DNA from: Seohaeicola saemankumensis
Lineage (GTDB): Bacteria > Pseudomonadota > Alphaproteobacteria > Rhodobacterales > Rhodobacteraceae
Assembly: GCF_020171285.1 (NCBI RefSeq)
Contig: NZ_JAIUZI010000010.1
Location: 62,001-126,000 of the forward strand
Direction: 5' to 3'
Length of the DNA: 64,000 nucleotides
Numbering within the stretch: the first letter of the stretch is position 1; each line of letters starts with the position of its first letter. The notes under the pieces were generated by a model. The model was not told the DNA's origin and ran no database searches. It saw only the letters and a program-made list of their open reading frames with translations. This document shows positions 61,806 to 64,000 of this stretch, one piece after another. The translations under genes were made by a program, and so were the position numbers.

Positions 61806-63323
61806 ATGTCCACCCCCAAGCCCGTTGTCCTGTGCATTCTCGATGGCTGGGGCCTGTCCGACGACACCGCCGCCAATGCGCCCTATCTGGCGGATACCCC
61901 GACCTTTGACGCCATCATGTCGCGCGGCCCGCATGCGCAGCTGATCACGCACGGGCCGGATGTCGGCCTGCCCAGCGGCCAGATGGGCAACTCCGAGGTG
62001 GGGCACACCAACATCGGCGCGGGGCGCGTGGTGGCGATGGACCTGGGCCAGATCGACCTGTCGATCGAAGACGGAAGTTTCTTTGAAAACAGCGCCTTGA
62101 GGGATTTCATCGCGCGGCTGAAGGAAACCGGCGGCACCGCGCATCTGATGGGGCTGGTCTCCGATGGCGGCGTCCACGGGCACCTCACCCATATCCTCGC
62201 GGCGGCCAGGGCCGTCACCGATGCCGGGGTACCGGTGGTCCTGCACGCCGTCACCGACGGCCGCGATGTCGCCCCCAAATCGGCCTACGGTTACCTCGGC
62301 GAGCTGCAGGAAAACCTGCCGGCGGGCGCAAGGATCGGCACCGTCTGCGGGCGCTATTTCGCCATGGACCGCGACAACCGCTGGGCCCGCGTGTCCGAGG
62401 CCTACGCCGCCATGATCAAGGGCGAGGGCCGCAAGACCGCCTCCGCCCACGACGCCGTGACCCATGCCTACAACCAAAGCGAAACCGATGAATTCATTGG
62501 ATCTTCTGTCGTCGGCGACTATGCCGGTGCCCGCGATGGCGACGGGTTTTTCTGCCTGAATTTCCGCGCCGACCGGGCCCGCGAAATCCTGCGCGCGATT
62601 GGCGAACCGGGCTTTGCCGAGTTCGAGACCGGCCGCCGCCCGGAGTGGGCCGCGCTGCTGGGCATGGTGGAATATTCCGAAGGCCACAACGCCTATATGG
62701 ACACGGTCTTTCCGCCCCGCGACATCGTCAACACGCTGGGCGCTTGGGTGGCGAAGCAGGGCAAGCGCCAGTTCCGCCTGGCCGAGACCGAGAAATATCC
62801 GCACGTCACCTTCTTCCTGAACGGCGGCAAGGAGGACCCCGAACAGGGCGAGGACCGCTATATGCCCAAGTCGCCCAACGTGGCGACCTATGACCTGCAG
62901 CCCGAGATGTCCTCGGTCGAGGTGACCGACAAATTCGTCGAGGCGATCGAGGCGGGCTATGACCTGATCGTGACCAATTTCGCCAACCCCGACATGGTGG
63001 GCCACACCGGAGATTTGCAAGCCGCTATAAAGGCTTGCGAGGCAGTGGACCGGGGCCTGGCCCGCGTCGTGGCAGCCCTGGAACAGGCCGGCGGCGCGAT
63101 GATCGTGACCGCCGATCACGGCAATTGCGAATGCATGGTCGATCCGGAAACCGGCGGCCCGCATACCGCGCACACGCTGAACCCGGTGCCGGTGGCGCTG
63201 GTCGGCGGCCCGGCGGGCGCGACCCTGCGCGAGGGCCGGCTGAGCGATCTGGCACCGACGATTCTCGACCTGATGGGCCTGCCGAAACCGCCCGAAATGA
63301 CCGGGGAAAGCCTGATCGCATGA
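61806..63323 (+). CDS. gpmI: 2,3-bisphosphoglycerate-independent phosphoglycerate mutase
   Basis: 505 residues, usual length. Metal-binding 'VVLCILDGWGLSDD' with Asp13 and the catalytic serine Ser63 in GNSEVGHTNIG; 'DGRDVAPKSA', 'FLNGGKEDP' and 'VTADHGNCECM' complete the alkaline-phosphatase-type site. It interconverts 3- and 2-phosphoglycerate in glycolysis and gluconeogenesis. The stop overlaps the next gene as ATGA. Confidence 0.97.
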   Translation: MSTPKPVVLCILDGWGLSDDTAANAPYLADTPTFDAIMSRGPHAQLITHGPDVGLPSGQMGNSEVGHTNIGAGRVVAMDLGQIDLSIEDGSFFENSALRDFIARLKETGGTAHLMGLVSDGGVHGHLTHILAAARAVTDAGVPVVLHAVTDGRDVAPKSAYGYLGELQENLPAGARIGTVCGRYFAMDRDNRWARVSEAYAAMIKGEGRKTASAHDAVTHAYNQSETDEFIGSSVVGDYAGARDGDGFFCLNFRADRAREILRAIGEPGFAEFETGRRPEWAALLGMVEYSEGHNAYMDTVFPPRDIVNTLGAWVAKQGKRQFRLAETEKYPHVTFFLNGGKEDPEQGEDRYMPKSPNVATYDLQPEMSSVEVTDKFVEAIEAGYDLIVTNFANPDMVGHTGDLQAAIKACEAVDRGLARVVAALEQAGGAMIVTADHGNCECMVDPETGGPHTAHTLNPVPVALVGGPAGATLREGRLSDLAPTILDLMGLPKPPEMTGESLIA

Positions 63324-64000
63324 GCCTGCGCGCCGCCCTGTTCTGCCTGCTGCTCGGCGCCGGACAGGCGGCGGCACAGGACGACCCGGCGGCCGCCGCG
63401 CGGGCCGCAGCGGCACAGCTGGAAGAGGCGACGCTGACCCTGCAGGGCGCCACCAGCGCCCGCAACCGGGTCAAGGCGCTGACCGAAACCGTTCGCGCCT
63501 ACGAGGCCGGGCTGGCCGCCATGCGCGAGGGCCTGCGCCGTGCCGCCACCCGCGAGGCGCAGCTGACCCGCCAGCTGCAGGCGCGCGAGAACGAAATCGC
63601 CGACCTGCTGGGGGTGTTGCAGACCATCGAAACCGCGCCGCCGCCGGTGCTTTTGCTGCATCCTGCCGGGCCATTGGGCAGCGCCCGATCGGGCATGATG
63701 CTGGCCGAGGTCACCCCGGCGCTGACCGCCCGCGCGGCGCGGTTGCGGGCCGATCTGGAAGAGGTGCAGACCCTGCGCCTGCTGCAGACGAACGCGGCGG
63801 AAACGCTGGAAAGCGGGCTGGCCGGCATCCAGCAGGCCCGCGCCGACCTCAGCAAGGCCATCGCGGACCGCACCGATCTGCCGCGCCGGTTCACCGAGGA
63901 TCCGGTGCGCACCGCGATCCTGATCTCCTCCACCGAAACGCTGGATGGTTTTGCCAGCGGCCTGTCGGAAATCAGCGACGGCGAGATCCCCGATCTGCCC
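63320..64000 (+). CDS. EnvC-like murein hydrolase activator / M23-family protein (partial, 3' end outside window)
   Basis: The first 227 codons are inside. A signal peptide (AALFCLLLGAGQAAAQ) is followed by a long coiled coil ('LEEATLTLQGATSARNRVKALTETVRAYE', 'RRAATREAQLTRQLQARENEIADLLGVLQ'). This is the standard N-terminal half of EnvC-type proteins, whose M23 domain would lie beyond 64000. In alphaproteobacteria such a gene often follows gpmI. Coupled to gpmI by a four-base overlap. Confidence 0.8.
   Translation, partial: MSLRAALFCLLLGAGQAAAQDDPAAAARAAAAQLEEATLTLQGATSARNRVKALTETVRAYEAGLAAMREGLRRAATREAQLTRQLQARENEIADLLGVLQTIETAPPPVLLLHPAGPLGSARSGMMLAEVTPALTARAARLRADLEEVQTLRLLQTNAAETLESGLAGIQQARADLSKAIADRTDLPRRFTEDPVRTAILISSTETLDGFASGLSEISDGEIPDLP

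Overview
This is a GC-rich chromosomal window that looks like an alphaproteobacterium, most likely Rhodobacterales / Roseobacter group. The grounds are GC-rich codon use, the housekeeping flank gpmI followed by an envC-like gene, an alphaproteobacterial DnaE2 with a GAAC-N7-GAAT LexA-type site, and a zf-CHCC protein of the NDUFS6 type. I see no tRNA, rRNA, insertion sequence or CRISPR array. The species call is inference.

The core (12898-44664) is one large type VI secretion system (T6SS) locus. A single plus-strand run carries tssA, tssB, tssC, hcp, tagJ (impE), tssE, tssF, tssG, tssH (clpV), a bacterial voltage-gated sodium channel, a giant second sheath protein, vgrG, a small conserved gene, a PAAR gene, tagH (FHA), tssK, tssL (with an OmpA domain), tssM, tagF and pppA. 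The sheath protein is a TssB copy joined by a ~640-residue acidic repeat linker to a diverged TssC-like domain. A rhodanese gene follows. The kinase gene ppkA and an OmpA gene lie on the opposite strand. TagH, PppA, PpkA and TagF form the threonine-phosphorylation control circuit known from other T6SSs. No tssJ lipoprotein gene is visible.

Left of tssA (1-12724) is a divergent envelope block. One probable operon encodes an acidic coiled-coil protein, a small exported protein, ExbB, two ExbD proteins and a TonB-like protein whose C-terminus is a DUF4384 domain instead of a TonB domain. PpkA carries a similar periplasmic module. Facing it are a caspase-like protease with a C-terminal CxxCH motif, a YceI-OmpA fusion, and a >1560-residue helical protein ending in a lethal-factor-like HEVAHAVDD zinc site that runs off the window. 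Right of the core (44828-48874) are a membrane-anchored M15 peptidase and a three-gene operon: an exported helical protein, a beta-barrel-like protein and a second caspase-like protein with SEL1 repeats. Caspase-like, OmpA and peptidase genes thus bracket the T6SS on both sides, which suggests one accessory island.

The right third (49029-64000) is mostly housekeeping: a hydroxypyruvate isomerase-like protein, a THUMP RNA methyltransferase, polA, a small exported protein, a DUF2459 protein, an orphan LivM permease behind an IclR-like palindrome, a small membrane protein, a zf-CHCC protein, dnaE2 (ending before the usual C-terminal OB region), a sterol desaturase-family protein, gpmI and a partial envC-like gene. 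Tandem short palindromes sit in several gene junctions here. A three-copy 32-bp repeat with a hairpin in each unit precedes gpmI.
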